From JACJXF01 sp038316435 (GTDB lineage: Bacteria; Bacteroidota; Bacteroidia; Bacteroidales; GCA-2748055): a stretch of 64,000 nt of DNA. Numbering within the stretch: position 1 is the first letter of the stretch; each line of letters begins with the position of its first letter. A program made the translations under genes and the position numbers. The stretch is from assembly GCA_038316435.1 (NCBI GenBank), contig JBBQAQ010000001.1:1-64000 (forward strand). Direction: 5' to 3'. Below the pieces are notes generated by a model that saw nothing but the letters and a program-made list of their open reading frames with translations, made no database searches and was not told the DNA's origin. Positions 7,947 through 16,275 of the stretch are shown piece after piece.

Positions 7947-9251
7947 TTAATTGACCATTTCTTGTCCACCGGTCACAGGAATTGCCTGACCTGTCTCATA
8001 TTCCTGCGATACAACGTAATAAATTGCTTTCATTATATCCTTTACTTGACATCCCCGGCCCAAAGGAACCTGATTTTCGTAATAACGCCTTACATCTTCG
8101 ATTGTTTTTGCGCCAGCTACTTTTCCTGCTTTGAGGTACTGCACAAACAGCCCTTTTTCAGGGTCAGCCCAAAGTGGACCCTCAAAAAAATTACCGGGAC
8201 AAATTGCATTTACCTTAATACGAGAGGGCGCAAGTTCCAAAGCAAATGATTGAGTTAGCCCGATACCACCGAATTTTCCACCTGAATAAGCAAAGTTTCT
8301 GTTGCTGCCTTTTAAACCGGATTTTGAGTTAATTTGAATGATATCAGCGAAATAATCTTCTTTTTGTAGAGTTTGATTTTTCATTACTGCTGAGGCATAT
8401 TTTGCACATAGAAAATATCCTTCATAGTTTATTTTGGTCATAAGTTCAAAGCTGGCAGGATCCATTTCTTCTAAACCTCCGGCTTTTAAAATACCAGCAT
8501 TTGATATAAAAAGATCAATACCACCAAAATGTTTAACCACAGAGAAAATCAGGTTCTTTACAGAATCCGGATTTGAAACATCTGTTTTTATAAAGCTTAC
8601 TTCGTTTGCGCCACATAATGCAGATAATTCCTTACAAGTAGAAAGTCCTTTTTCAACATTCAGATCAGCAATGATCAGGTTTGCATGATCACATACAAGG
8701 CTTCTTGAAATACCCTCACCGAATCCTTGCGCGCCACCAGTAACTACACATATTTTTTGATTCAATATGCCGGGAAAGGCATTTGTGTATTCATATTTTG
8801 CATGGTTTTCCTGTTGAACTTCTAATTCTGAGATGCCTTTTTTAGATTGATTTAAGAAATGCAATAAACAGCTTTCAACTTCTTCATGCAATTGGCTAAC
8901 TGCATGGGAATGATCTTCTGACGCGAGGATTCCGTAGTCTTTTATGAATATTACTTTTGGCTGGGTTGAATTTACGGATTTAAAAATGTTTAATTCATGA
9001 ATAAAAGATTTTAAGATTATTTCAGGGGATGAAGATTGGTTGAGAAATAAGAATTTTCCGTCCCAAAGTGCGGATTCAGAGGGTTTGTAAGTTGAAACAG
9101 CTTTTTCCAGCATTATAAGGTCATTGCAGAAAGGCATAGTGAATGTTTTGCTTTGCAGTCTGACAATTTTTAAACATTTATCAGACAAAATCATACGGAT
9201 TGACGGTATGAACTCAATGATATTCGCGTTTACCGATATTTCTTTTTCCAT
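7947..9251 (-). CDS. SDR dehydrogenase (SrlD/SorD-like) with aldolase-remnant N-terminus
   Basis: Residues about 163-434 are a short-chain dehydrogenase: TGGAQGFGEGI (171-181) binds NAD(P), SNAG follows, and the active-site YSGGK is preceded by the Ser of INSKSG. The end, GQAIPVTGGQEM, is typical. It resembles sorbitol-6-phosphate 2-dehydrogenases and the SDR half of bifunctional class II aldolase/dehydrogenases. Residues 1-160 are unusual. The stretch PKVIFIKDYGILASEDHSHA (98-117) looks like the last strand and helix of a class II aldolase, so the N-terminus may be a decayed aldolase half lacking its zinc histidines. It lies between the PHP and SorE-like genes (34 and 21 bp) in the leftward operon. 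SDR function is secure; sugar-phosphate specificity is inferred from context. Confidence 0.8.
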   Translation of the reverse strand: MEKEISVNANIIEFIPSIRMILSDKCLKIVRLQSKTFTMPFCNDLIMLEKAVSTYKPSESALWDGKFLFLNQSSSPEIILKSFIHELNIFKSVNSTQPKVIFIKDYGILASEDHSHAVSQLHEEVESCLLHFLNQSKKGISELEVQQENHAKYEYTNAFPGILNQKICVVTGGAQGFGEGISRSLVCDHANLIIADLNVEKGLSTCKELSALCGANEVSFIKTDVSNPDSVKNLIFSVVKHFGGIDLFISNAGILKAGGLEEMDPASFELMTKINYEGYFLCAKYASAVMKNQTLQKEDYFADIIQINSKSGLKGSNRNFAYSGGKFGGIGLTQSFALELAPSRIKVNAICPGNFFEGPLWADPEKGLFVQYLKAGKVAGAKTIEDVRRYYENQVPLGRGCQVKDIMKAIYYVVSQEYETGQAIPVTGGQEMVN

Positions 9252-9285
9252 ACTTTTAAAAATTCATTTAAAATCTCAGGTAAAA

Positions 9286-10518
9286 CTATTTCTGCAGAAA
9301 GTATTCAATCACGGCATTTCCAAGCTCAATAAATTCATCTATTTGTTCGGTTTTGGCAATTCCGTGCTCATTGATATAACCTTCGAGTTTTTTGGATCTT
9401 AAATACTGATGAGCCGCAATAATACACGCGCCTTCAAAAGAAATGGATTTAAGCTCTTCATCCAGTGATCTACCTCCCTTTGAATCAACTTTTAAAGGTA
9501 TCATTTCAGGAGAATTATGTTCAGTACCAAAAAGTACAATAAATTTCCTGTCGTGAAAAAACACACTATATTCTTTTACCCTGCTGAAAGAATTTCTTAA
9601 AGGGATTAGTTCAACAGCATAAATATTTTTGGAGGTTAACTCAAGAAAAAGTGTTTCTAAAACCTTCTCAAAATCTGTGAAATTATCATTTTTGTCATCA
9701 CATAGAATTGGATAGCAGGGAATCCCTCCAGCATCAAGAATAGTTGAAATTAATTTTTCCAGATTTAGGAATGCTTTTGGGTCCTCCACTACAAATCCGG
9801 GTCCACCTGACTTTAAAACGCGACTTCTTATTTCATCTTCAAGAGAACTGACATTATTCAAATCTGAAACACATTCTTTCCCACTAAATATTAAGGAAAA
9901 TGCTTTTTTTCTTTCCTCAGTTGTTGCATATTTTTCATAAACCTTAATTCTTACAGCCTTTGCAATATGCCTTTCCCGGAGCATACCTTTGGTGTGTTTT
10001 GCAAGGATTTCATCATAATCCAAAAAAAGTTCAGGATTGATTTCGCAAAGGTGTGCTGAAGTTTTTTCAACCATTTCCCGTGTTTGAACCAGGCTCTCTG
10101 CGGATAAAAAATTTATAATTTCCATTGCCTCACTATCCTGTATAACAGGAAAATCAAGCCCTTTACCGCAAAAATAAATCCTGCCCGGGTTATTTGGATC
10201 GTTTATTCGTATTCCTTTTTCCTGCTCATCTTTAAGCAGACCCATGAATTCAATATTGTAGAGTGGGAATTTATGATACAATTCGCATAATTCAGTAAAC
10301 TCTTCGTATCCGGCAGTAGTATAGAAATCATTTATTCCCAAAACATTTACTTTTTCCTTTTCAGCCATTTGAAATACTTGTTTCAAATCAGTAAAAGCGC
10401 TGAACGAGTAGGGTGTATGAAAGTGAGCATTTACTTCGTGTATCTGATTACTTCCATTGATATTATACCAGTTCAGTAAGTCTTCGTAAGATGGAAAATC
10501 TTCAAGTAAGTTTTTCAT
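9286..10518 (-). CDS. PHP-domain metal-dependent hydrolase, unknown substrate
   Basis: The 410-residue protein has an N-terminal PHP signature, HFHTPYSFSAF (about 32-42), followed by GINDFYTT. Further likely metal ligands are the Glu in YNIEFMG (about 90), the HLCEINPE region, GTEHNSPEM (about 335) and IIAAHQYL. PHP enzymes are phosphoesterases or other hydrolases using two or three metals, such as histidinol phosphatase and DNA polymerase proofreading modules. The chain is longer than histidinol phosphatases (about 270). It is encoded between the HAD phosphatase and SDR genes, so it probably acts on a sugar phosphate or lactone of this pathway. No exact homologue of known function comes to mind. 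Confidence 0.72.
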   Translation of the reverse strand: MKNLLEDFPSYEDLLNWYNINGSNQIHEVNAHFHTPYSFSAFTDLKQVFQMAEKEKVNVLGINDFYTTAGYEEFTELCELYHKFPLYNIEFMGLLKDEQEKGIRINDPNNPGRIYFCGKGLDFPVIQDSEAMEIINFLSAESLVQTREMVEKTSAHLCEINPELFLDYDEILAKHTKGMLRERHIAKAVRIKVYEKYATTEERKKAFSLIFSGKECVSDLNNVSSLEDEIRSRVLKSGGPGFVVEDPKAFLNLEKLISTILDAGGIPCYPILCDDKNDNFTDFEKVLETLFLELTSKNIYAVELIPLRNSFSRVKEYSVFFHDRKFIVLFGTEHNSPEMIPLKVDSKGGRSLDEELKSISFEGACIIAAHQYLRSKKLEGYINEHGIAKTEQIDEFIELGNAVIEYFLQK

Positions 10519-10571
10519 TTATTCTATGTTTATTATTTCGAAATTAATCACCGAAATTAAATGTTTTAAGA

Positions 10572-11216
10572 TTACCAGTTTAAACAGTCATCGGGAGCGT
10601 AAGTAAGATCATTAATTTTCCAGTCGGCTAGGATAAATTCTTCGGCTTTAAAACTGCCTGTTATAGCCAACACCTTACAACCTGCAGATTTTCCTGATTT
10701 TTCGCCACTTATAGCATCTTCAACAACAAGACAATCTTTTGGGTCGACATTTAATCGTTTGGCGGCTTCCATATAAATATCAGGAAAGGGTTTTTTTCTC
10801 TCAACTTCGAGACCATTAACCGTTGCATCAAATATTGAAGCGGGTATTCCTATTTCATTAAGATTTGCATTCATTTTAATTGCATCGGCGCTTGTAGCTA
10901 TGGCAATTTTTAATTTCTTTTGCCTGCATCTCCCAATAAAATCAACCACTCCGGGAAGAGGCGCAAGTTTTCCCCGGGTAATTTCAATATAAATTTCATA
11001 AGTTCTTTGCTTATACTTAACTAGGTCAAAAGGGAAATTGTATTTTTCTGCGACACCTCCAAGATACCTGTTTTCACCGGTCCCGATAAATGGGATAAAA
11101 TCCTTTTCGCGAACTAAAAGCCCTTTCTCCTTAAACATCAAAATGGCTGCCTGACAAATGAATTCTTCCGAATCCACCAGAACACCATCCATATCGAATA
11201 AAACAGCTTTAATCAT
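10572..11216 (-). CDS. HAD phosphatase, beta-phosphoglucomutase-like
   Basis: This is a subfamily IA HAD of 214 residues. The catalytic FDMDGVLVDSE has nucleophile Asp8 and Asp10. Motif II is in IATSADA (about 107), and the lysine of motif III is in ERKKPFPDIY. VVEDAISGEKSGKSAG (about 166-181) is motif IV. The alpha-helical cap between residues 16 and 80 is of the C1 type seen in beta-phosphoglucomutase and sugar phosphatases. It probably removes or moves a phosphate on a sugar intermediate. It lies 54 bp before the PHP gene and 306 bp after the E1 gene, all on the minus strand. That gap has its own -7 box candidate and an inverted repeat, so it may be a separately tuned transcript. Confidence 0.85.
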   Translation of the reverse strand: MIKAVLFDMDGVLVDSEEFICQAAILMFKEKGLLVREKDFIPFIGTGENRYLGGVAEKYNFPFDLVKYKQRTYEIYIEITRGKLAPLPGVVDFIGRCRQKKLKIAIATSADAIKMNANLNEIGIPASIFDATVNGLEVERKKPFPDIYMEAAKRLNVDPKDCLVVEDAISGEKSGKSAGCKVLAITGSFKAEEFILADWKINDLTYAPDDCLNW

Positions 11217-11286
11217 CTAATTGAAACGTATTGTTTAATGCAACTCCTCTCGAAATAAACTTAAAAAATCAATCAGTAAATATCAA

Positions 11287-11405
11287 TCAATGTCGTTGAC
11301 CTAAGCCTGAAATACAAGCTTTTTTAAATAAGCGGAATTTCAATTTTAACAAATATTATTATCACATTAATATTTTCAAATGTTTCCTTAAGTCAACGAA
11401 ATTGA
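11287..11405. repeat. Spaced 19-bp inverted repeat in operon gap
   Basis: Left arm 11287-11305 and right arm 11387-11405 are reverse complements at 17 of 19 positions (core TCGTTGAC-TAAG). They are separated by 81 AT-rich bp without an ORF. The layout resembles the repeat at 131-288, and the arms share CAAT-TTCGTT. It lies in the 305-bp gap 11217-11522 inside an otherwise compact operon, downstream of a possible -7 box (TACCTTTG on the minus strand, 11432-11425). A transcript from there would contain both arms and could fold into a long hairpin. Function unknown. Confidence 0.45.
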
Positions 11406-11522
11406 AATACCAATTATCGTTTTTCAAAGGTACTAAAAACAAGATACAGCATTTTGAGTTTTCTGAATAGTTTTCATTCATTCACTTACACATTTATGCA
11501 CATAGAAAATATCCATAGCGGT

Positions 11523-13991
11523 TTATATCCCTTTCTTATTCCTTTCAAGTATTGTAGTGTCGCTAAAGTCATTTTCTGAAATATACCCTTGAAGAGGAAC
11601 AATTTTTTGATGTATTGCATCAAGTATCCACTCTGTCTGAGGAAAAAAGAAGTCTTCAAGTTCATGTGCAGGAACAATCCAGTTTCTGGAGCCAACTACA
11701 ACAGGAGGGGCATCCAGATCGTCAAAAGCAAGTTCTGAAATTGTATGCGCCATTTCTTTTAGGAATGATCCACGCGAATTTGCATCACTGGTAAGTACAA
11801 TCCGACCTGTTTTTTTGACCGATTCAATAACCAGATCATAATTAAATGGCACCAGGCTTCGCGCATCAATGACCTCAGCAGAGAGGCCATACTTTTCCTT
11901 CAAAATGTCGGCCGCTTCTATTGCCCTGTAAAGTGTCGCACCAACTGATAATATGGTTATATCTTCTCCTTTACGCTTAATATCAGGCTCACCGATTGGA
12001 ATTTCATAGTATTCTTCTGGAACGCCACCTTCATGAAATAGCTCAGCAACATCATATATTCTCTGACTCTCGAAGAAAATTACAGGGTCTGTGCCTTGTA
12101 ATGCAGAATTCATAAGACCTTTTGCATCATAAGGTGTTGCTGGAAATGCAACTTTTAATCCGGGTATATGTGCTACAAGTGAGGTCCAATCCTGAGAATG
12201 CTGAGCACCATATTTAGATCCCACGGAAACTCTAATAACAACGGGCATTTTAATGATATTTCCACTCATTGCCTGCCATTTTGGGAGCTGGTTGAAAACT
12301 TCATCTCCACATCGCCCAAGAAAATCACAATACATTATTTCGGCAATTACTCTTCCGCCTGCCATTCCATAACCGATTGCTGTTCCAACGATTGCACCTT
12401 CTGCAATAGGCGAATTGAAAAGCCTGTGATAAGGCAATGCCTCTGTCAGACCACGGTATACAGCAAATGCACCACCCCAATCTCTGTTTTCTTCTCCGTA
12501 TGCAATCAGGGTTGGATCCTTATAAAATCGGTCAATGATTGCTTCGAAAATTCCATCTTTTAGCTGGTATGTTTTTAATTTGGATATTGGTTTACCTTCT
12601 TTATCGAGACCAAACCTTTCCTTTTTCTTAAGTTGCTGAACTCTGGGATTATCCTCAAGCCTCATAAGTGTTTCAGGTACCCGGTTTTCCATTTTATCAA
12701 CAGATCCATCTGAAAACATCATATTTCCTATTAATTCAGGATTACTTCGAACATCCATTCTTGGAGAAATAGTATCATCAATTGACTTCTTAAGTGTTTT
12801 GATCATTATTTCAACCACTGTTGCTTTGATAGATTCAATTTCATCCTTGGCCGCAATCCCGGAATGGATTATATCATTGGCGAAGGTTAGGATTGAATCT
12901 TGCTTTTCCCAGGCTTCGATTTCTTCTTTGCTTCGGTATGAGGAAGCATCAGAAGGGGAGTGACCTGTGAAACGATAGGTAAGTGTATCGAGCAAAACCG
13001 GGCCTTTCTTCTCTTCTAAAATTCTCTTTTTTCTGCGGAATGCATCAATTACTGCAAGTGGATTGAATCCGTCAATACGTTCCGAGTGCATCATCTCAGG
13101 GTTTACTCCGGCTCCTACACGCGCAAGCATGTCGTAACCCATGGTTTCTCCCCGTGTTTGACCACCCATACCATATTGATTATTCATGAAATTAAAAATA
13201 ATTGGCAAACCTCCCCGAAATGGTTCCTCCCAAAGTGTACGGAACTGATCCATACTGGCAAAACTGATTCCTTCCCAAACAGGTCCACATGCCATGGAGG
13301 CGTCGCCAATGTTGGCAACCACAATACCAGGTTTTGAGTTAACCTTTTTGTATAGGGCTGCACCTACAGAAATATCACCTGATCCGCCAACTATTGCATT
13401 GTTTGGATAAACACCGAAAGGGGTAAAAAATGCATGCATTGATCCACCGAGACCTTTGTTAAATCCGGTTTTCCTTGCGAAAATCTCAGCAAGTGTCCCG
13501 TAGAGAAGGAAGTTGATAGCCAACTCTTTAACGTTGCCTTTGAACCCACTTTCTACAACACGAAGAGTTTCTCCCTCGAAATGAACTTTCATTATGTTCA
13601 TCAAGTCGCTTTCATTCAGCTGATGTATTGCTGATAAGCCTTTTGCCAGTATCTCTCCATGCGATCGATGCGAGCCAAATATAAAATCATCAACACTCAG
13701 ATTGTATGCCATACCTACAGCGGAGGCTTCCTGTCCGATTGACAAGTGCGCAGGCCCGGGATGATTGTATGGAACTCCTTGATACTCACCTGCAGTTTTA
13801 ATCAGGTTAAGCATTGTTTCAAATTCCCTGATTATCAGCATATCCCGATAAATTCTCAGAAAATCATCCTTTGAATAAACGCACTTTTCGTCCTCAATGC
13901 TTTTGCTATAATGATTAACAGGGATTGACTTGAACTTTATTTCCCCTTTTTTTCTTGCATTATCTGGATCAATAAATAATGATTTAGGCAT
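11523..13991 (-). CDS. 2-oxo acid/acetoin dehydrogenase E1, fused alpha-beta
   Basis: The 822 residues join an E1-alpha-like half (about 40-420) to an E1-beta-like half (about 485-800). The alpha half has IGQEASAVGMAY, SHRSHGEILAKG and a thiamin diphosphate site, IGDASMACGP followed by FMNNQYGMGG. The usual GDG reads GDA. The beta half has YGEENRDWGGAF, SPIAEGAIVGTAIGYGMAG, PVVIRVSVG, SQDW and ILSVGATLYRAIEAA, plus the trans-ketolase C-domain with DARSLVPFN. Such E1 enzymes decarboxylate 2-oxo acids or cleave acetoin, passing the acyl group to lipoyl-E2. It is encoded 28 bp after the E2 gene, and no E3 gene is nearby. Fused E1 proteins occur in Bacteroidota but are usually near 660-700 residues. 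The substrate is unknown; placement in a sugar locus is notable. Confidence 0.85.
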   Translation of the reverse strand: MPKSLFIDPDNARKKGEIKFKSIPVNHYSKSIEDEKCVYSKDDFLRIYRDMLIIREFETMLNLIKTAGEYQGVPYNHPGPAHLSIGQEASAVGMAYNLSVDDFIFGSHRSHGEILAKGLSAIHQLNESDLMNIMKVHFEGETLRVVESGFKGNVKELAINFLLYGTLAEIFARKTGFNKGLGGSMHAFFTPFGVYPNNAIVGGSGDISVGAALYKKVNSKPGIVVANIGDASMACGPVWEGISFASMDQFRTLWEEPFRGGLPIIFNFMNNQYGMGGQTRGETMGYDMLARVGAGVNPEMMHSERIDGFNPLAVIDAFRRKKRILEEKKGPVLLDTLTYRFTGHSPSDASSYRSKEEIEAWEKQDSILTFANDIIHSGIAAKDEIESIKATVVEIMIKTLKKSIDDTISPRMDVRSNPELIGNMMFSDGSVDKMENRVPETLMRLEDNPRVQQLKKKERFGLDKEGKPISKLKTYQLKDGIFEAIIDRFYKDPTLIAYGEENRDWGGAFAVYRGLTEALPYHRLFNSPIAEGAIVGTAIGYGMAGGRVIAEIMYCDFLGRCGDEVFNQLPKWQAMSGNIIKMPVVIRVSVGSKYGAQHSQDWTSLVAHIPGLKVAFPATPYDAKGLMNSALQGTDPVIFFESQRIYDVAELFHEGGVPEEYYEIPIGEPDIKRKGEDITILSVGATLYRAIEAADILKEKYGLSAEVIDARSLVPFNYDLVIESVKKTGRIVLTSDANSRGSFLKEMAHTISELAFDDLDAPPVVVGSRNWIVPAHELEDFFFPQTEWILDAIHQKIVPLQGYISENDFSDTTILERNKKGI

Positions 13992-14019
13992 GATATTATA
14001 CTTTTTACTTGTTTTTAAT

Positions 14020-15273
14020 TTAAATAAGCTCCTGACTTAAACTTTGTATTTGATTTCTAACTTCTGCTAAGAATGCAGAAGCAGGGGCGCCATCAATAGC
14101 TCTGTGGTCGTATGTAAGTGAAAGTCCTATTACAGGGATAATACCGATGATGCCATTCCCAATATCTGAGGGTCTGTATATGATGGTATTTACCCCTAGT
14201 ATTCCAACCTGCGGCAGGTTTATAACCGGAGTAAACATTTCAATTCCATACGACCCTAGGTTTGAAACAGTAAAGCTCGCTTTATCGCTTTGCAATAATT
14301 CAGGATCAACATTTCCTTTTTTGCAACTTTCTGCAAGTGATTTTATTTTAACAGAAAGCGCACGTAAATTCAGATCATCGGCATCTCTTATTACAGGAAC
14401 CATAAGTCCACGTTCTGTGTCAACCGCAATTCCTAGATGAACCTTAGAAAATGTCCGGATACGATCTCCATGCAATTGAGAATTCATTGCAGGTGTCTTT
14501 TGCAATGCACGAATAACAGCAAAGCAAACCATATCATTCAAGGTAATATTTGGAACTTCTCCCTTTTCAGATTTACCTTTTATAATCGATCTGAATTCAA
14601 GTATTTTCCTTGCGTCGGCACTCGTATGATGAGTAAGTTGAGCTGAATTTTGCAAAGATGCATGCATTCCTTTAGCAATGATCTTTCGAATATTGCTTAA
14701 TGGGACTTCAGAATAATCAATTGAGGAACTTGTAATTACGGATTTAAAAGTGGATACAGACTCATTCTTCATTAATGGAGGAGTTCCTACATGTTCTAAA
14801 TCTCTCACGATTATCCTGCCATTTGGTCCAGAGCCAATAACAGCAGACAGATTAATTGATAATGTTTCCGCCAAACGCTTTGCCCTGGGGGATATTTTTA
14901 TTTTTTTATCCGGGATTATCTGAGTCGCTGTCGGTGGCTGAATTTCAGAATGTTGGTTTGCACTGGGGGAATCATTTGTTTTATTGGCACTTATTGCTTG
15001 CTCCGGATTTGCGCGAAAAGATTCTATGTTTTCACCAGCTTTACCAATTACACCAACATTTGCCAATACGGGAACTTCATCCCCCTCCTGGTAGAAAACT
15101 TCCAATAGTATTCCATCAGATTTTGCAGTTTCTTCAAACGCTGCCTTGTCGGTTTCGTAGCAAAACAGCACATCGCCCGTTTTTACAACTTCACCTTTTT
15201 TCTTAACCCATTCGGTAATAATACATGATTCAACCGATTGACCAAGTCTGGGCATAAATACAGCTTCTGCCAT
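14020..15273 (-). CDS. Lipoyl E2 acyltransferase of 2-oxo acid dehydrogenase complex
   Basis: The 417-residue E2 has one lipoyl domain (about 1-80, lipoylated Lys43 in ETDKAAFEE) and a low-complexity linker. A peripheral-subunit-binding domain follows (about 126-162, SPRAKRLAE to GPNGRIIVRDL). The catalytic domain starts about residue 190 with SNIRKIIAKGMHAS and ends with LSLTYDHRAIDGAPASAF, the His and Asp being catalytic. It accepts the acyl group from E1 and gives it to CoA. It is first in the leftward operon, so expression should start at the promoter near 15401, under the GntR operator. Which acyl group is moved cannot be told from sequence; an E3 must come from elsewhere. Confidence 0.9.
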   Translation of the reverse strand: MAEAVFMPRLGQSVESCIITEWVKKKGEVVKTGDVLFCYETDKAAFEETAKSDGILLEVFYQEGDEVPVLANVGVIGKAGENIESFRANPEQAISANKTNDSPSANQHSEIQPPTATQIIPDKKIKISPRAKRLAETLSINLSAVIGSGPNGRIIVRDLEHVGTPPLMKNESVSTFKSVITSSSIDYSEVPLSNIRKIIAKGMHASLQNSAQLTHHTSADARKILEFRSIIKGKSEKGEVPNITLNDMVCFAVIRALQKTPAMNSQLHGDRIRTFSKVHLGIAVDTERGLMVPVIRDADDLNLRALSVKIKSLAESCKKGNVDPELLQSDKASFTVSNLGSYGIEMFTPVINLPQVGILGVNTIIYRPSDIGNGIIGIIPVIGLSLTYDHRAIDGAPASAFLAEVRNQIQSLSQELI

Positions 15274-15400
15274 ATTGATAATGTTTAAGTAATACTAATA
15301 ATTCAATTCAAAAATATAGTAACATGTTAATATAAGATCAATAATTATTATTTTTAAATCTCACGAAATAACTATTAAATCGTTATATTAAATATATTCG

Positions 15401-15431
15401 CAAAATTATAATAATAAACTTGTATATACAA
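15401..15431 (-). promoter_or_regulatory. Leftward promoter of E2-E1 operon
   Basis: On the minus strand, TTG (15431-15429) is followed after 20 bp by TAATTTTG (15408-15401), a full match to the Bacteroidota TTG/TAnnTTTG promoter. The start would be near 15394, giving a leader of about 120 nt. A second -7 candidate, TATTTTTG (15316-15309), with TTG 22 bp upstream lies nearer the gene. Confidence 0.6.
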
Positions 15432-15433
15432 GT
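15418..15433. promoter_or_regulatory. Operator palindrome for GntR/UTRA regulator
   Basis: ACTTGTATATACAAGT is a perfect 16-bp palindrome. Its centre GTATATAC fits the HutC-subfamily GntR operator pattern GT-N-TA-N-AC. It contains the TTG -33 elements of both the leftward (15431-15429) and rightward (15420-15422) promoters, so a bound dimer would block both. I found no second copy in the window. The adjacent gene encodes exactly this regulator subfamily, so autoregulation is likely. Confidence 0.75.
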
Positions 15434-15479
15434 AAAACCATGTAAATTTGAATTTTATATAAAAAAATCTTTATATTTG
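15420..15479 (+). promoter_or_regulatory. Two overlapping rightward promoters of gntR operon
   Basis: P1 is TTG (15420-15422), 20 bp, TAAATTTG (15443-15450), predicting a start near 15457. P2 is TTTG (15447-15450), 21 bp, TATATTTG (15472-15479). The TTTG of P1's -7 box doubles as P2's -33 box. P2 ends 5 bp before the ATG at 15485, so its transcript would be nearly leaderless. P1 overlaps the operator palindrome and P2 does not. Confidence 0.55.
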
Positions 15480-15484
15480 AAACT

Positions 15485-16204
15485 ATGAGTCAACAAGTAC
15501 AAAGATTACCTCAATACCGAAAACTGTATGAGGTGCTTCGTGAGCAAATCATTGAAGGTGTATATTCAGAAGGTGATATTTTGCCCTCTGAAAATGAACT
15601 ATGTGCAATTCACAGTCTGACACGTCCAACAATCCGACATGCTCTGGATGCGCTGGTTAATGAAGGTTTTATTAAGAAACATCAGGGAAAGGGGAGTATT
15701 GTTCATCGACCACCAAAAGGCATCGGGATTCTTTCAATTGCAGGCACCACAACGGCACTTGGCGAGAAAAACCAGCGATCTGAAATTGTGATAAAACCGA
15801 TTGTCAGACCTTGGCAAGAGCCTTTTATGTTTAAACTTACCGAAACTGAAAAGAAATCCGGCTGTATTTATATGGAAAGGATTCGCTTTTTCAACAACAA
15901 ACCAATATTTTATGACATAAATTTTATTCCCAATATTAATTTTCCTCGCTTTACATCCCGTACTTTTGAAAATAAATCGCTGTTTGATATTCTGCGCAAA
16001 TATTATCAAGTAGAAATAAAGGGAGGAGAACAGAAAATAAAGGCAATCCATGCTAATGATATAATTGCAGACTTTTTATCCGTCAAGATAGGTCATCCGG
16101 TTCTTCATCTGGAAAGAAAATTCGATACCAACCGGCCAGATCTGTCAATTTATTCTTCAATATATTGCAATACGGAAGAACAGGCAGTATATGGTCTTTT
16201 TTAA
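15485..16204 (+). CDS. GntR-family (HutC/UTRA) transcriptional regulator
   Basis: The 239-residue protein has an N-terminal winged helix (about 10-78) with YRKLYEVLREQIIEGVYSEGDILPSENELCAIHSLTRPTIRHALDALVNEGFIKKHQGKGS, broken here only to indicate its extent, and a C-terminal UTRA effector domain (about 95-235). UTRA members respond to small ligands such as sugar phosphates or histidine intermediates. The palindrome upstream has the HutC-type half-sites. It is followed 71 bp later by the FGGY kinase and is divergent from the E2-E1 operon. It is therefore the likely local repressor of the whole carbohydrate locus, released by a pathway sugar phosphate (inference). Confidence 0.88.
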   Translation: MSQQVQRLPQYRKLYEVLREQIIEGVYSEGDILPSENELCAIHSLTRPTIRHALDALVNEGFIKKHQGKGSIVHRPPKGIGILSIAGTTTALGEKNQRSEIVIKPIVRPWQEPFMFKLTETEKKSGCIYMERIRFFNNKPIFYDINFIPNINFPRFTSRTFENKSLFDILRKYYQVEIKGGEQKIKAIHANDIIADFLSVKIGHPVLHLERKFDTNRPDLSIYSSIYCNTEEQAVYGLF

Positions 16205-16275
16205 AATATCAGGTATATTTAACCTTCTTAGAATTAAAAAATTGTCTATTTTTAAATTGACAAATTATTACACAA

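Noticed and set aside
14147..15206. Forward ORFs opposite the E2 gene
   Set aside because: They are antisense frames of a clearly conserved E2 and have no family features.
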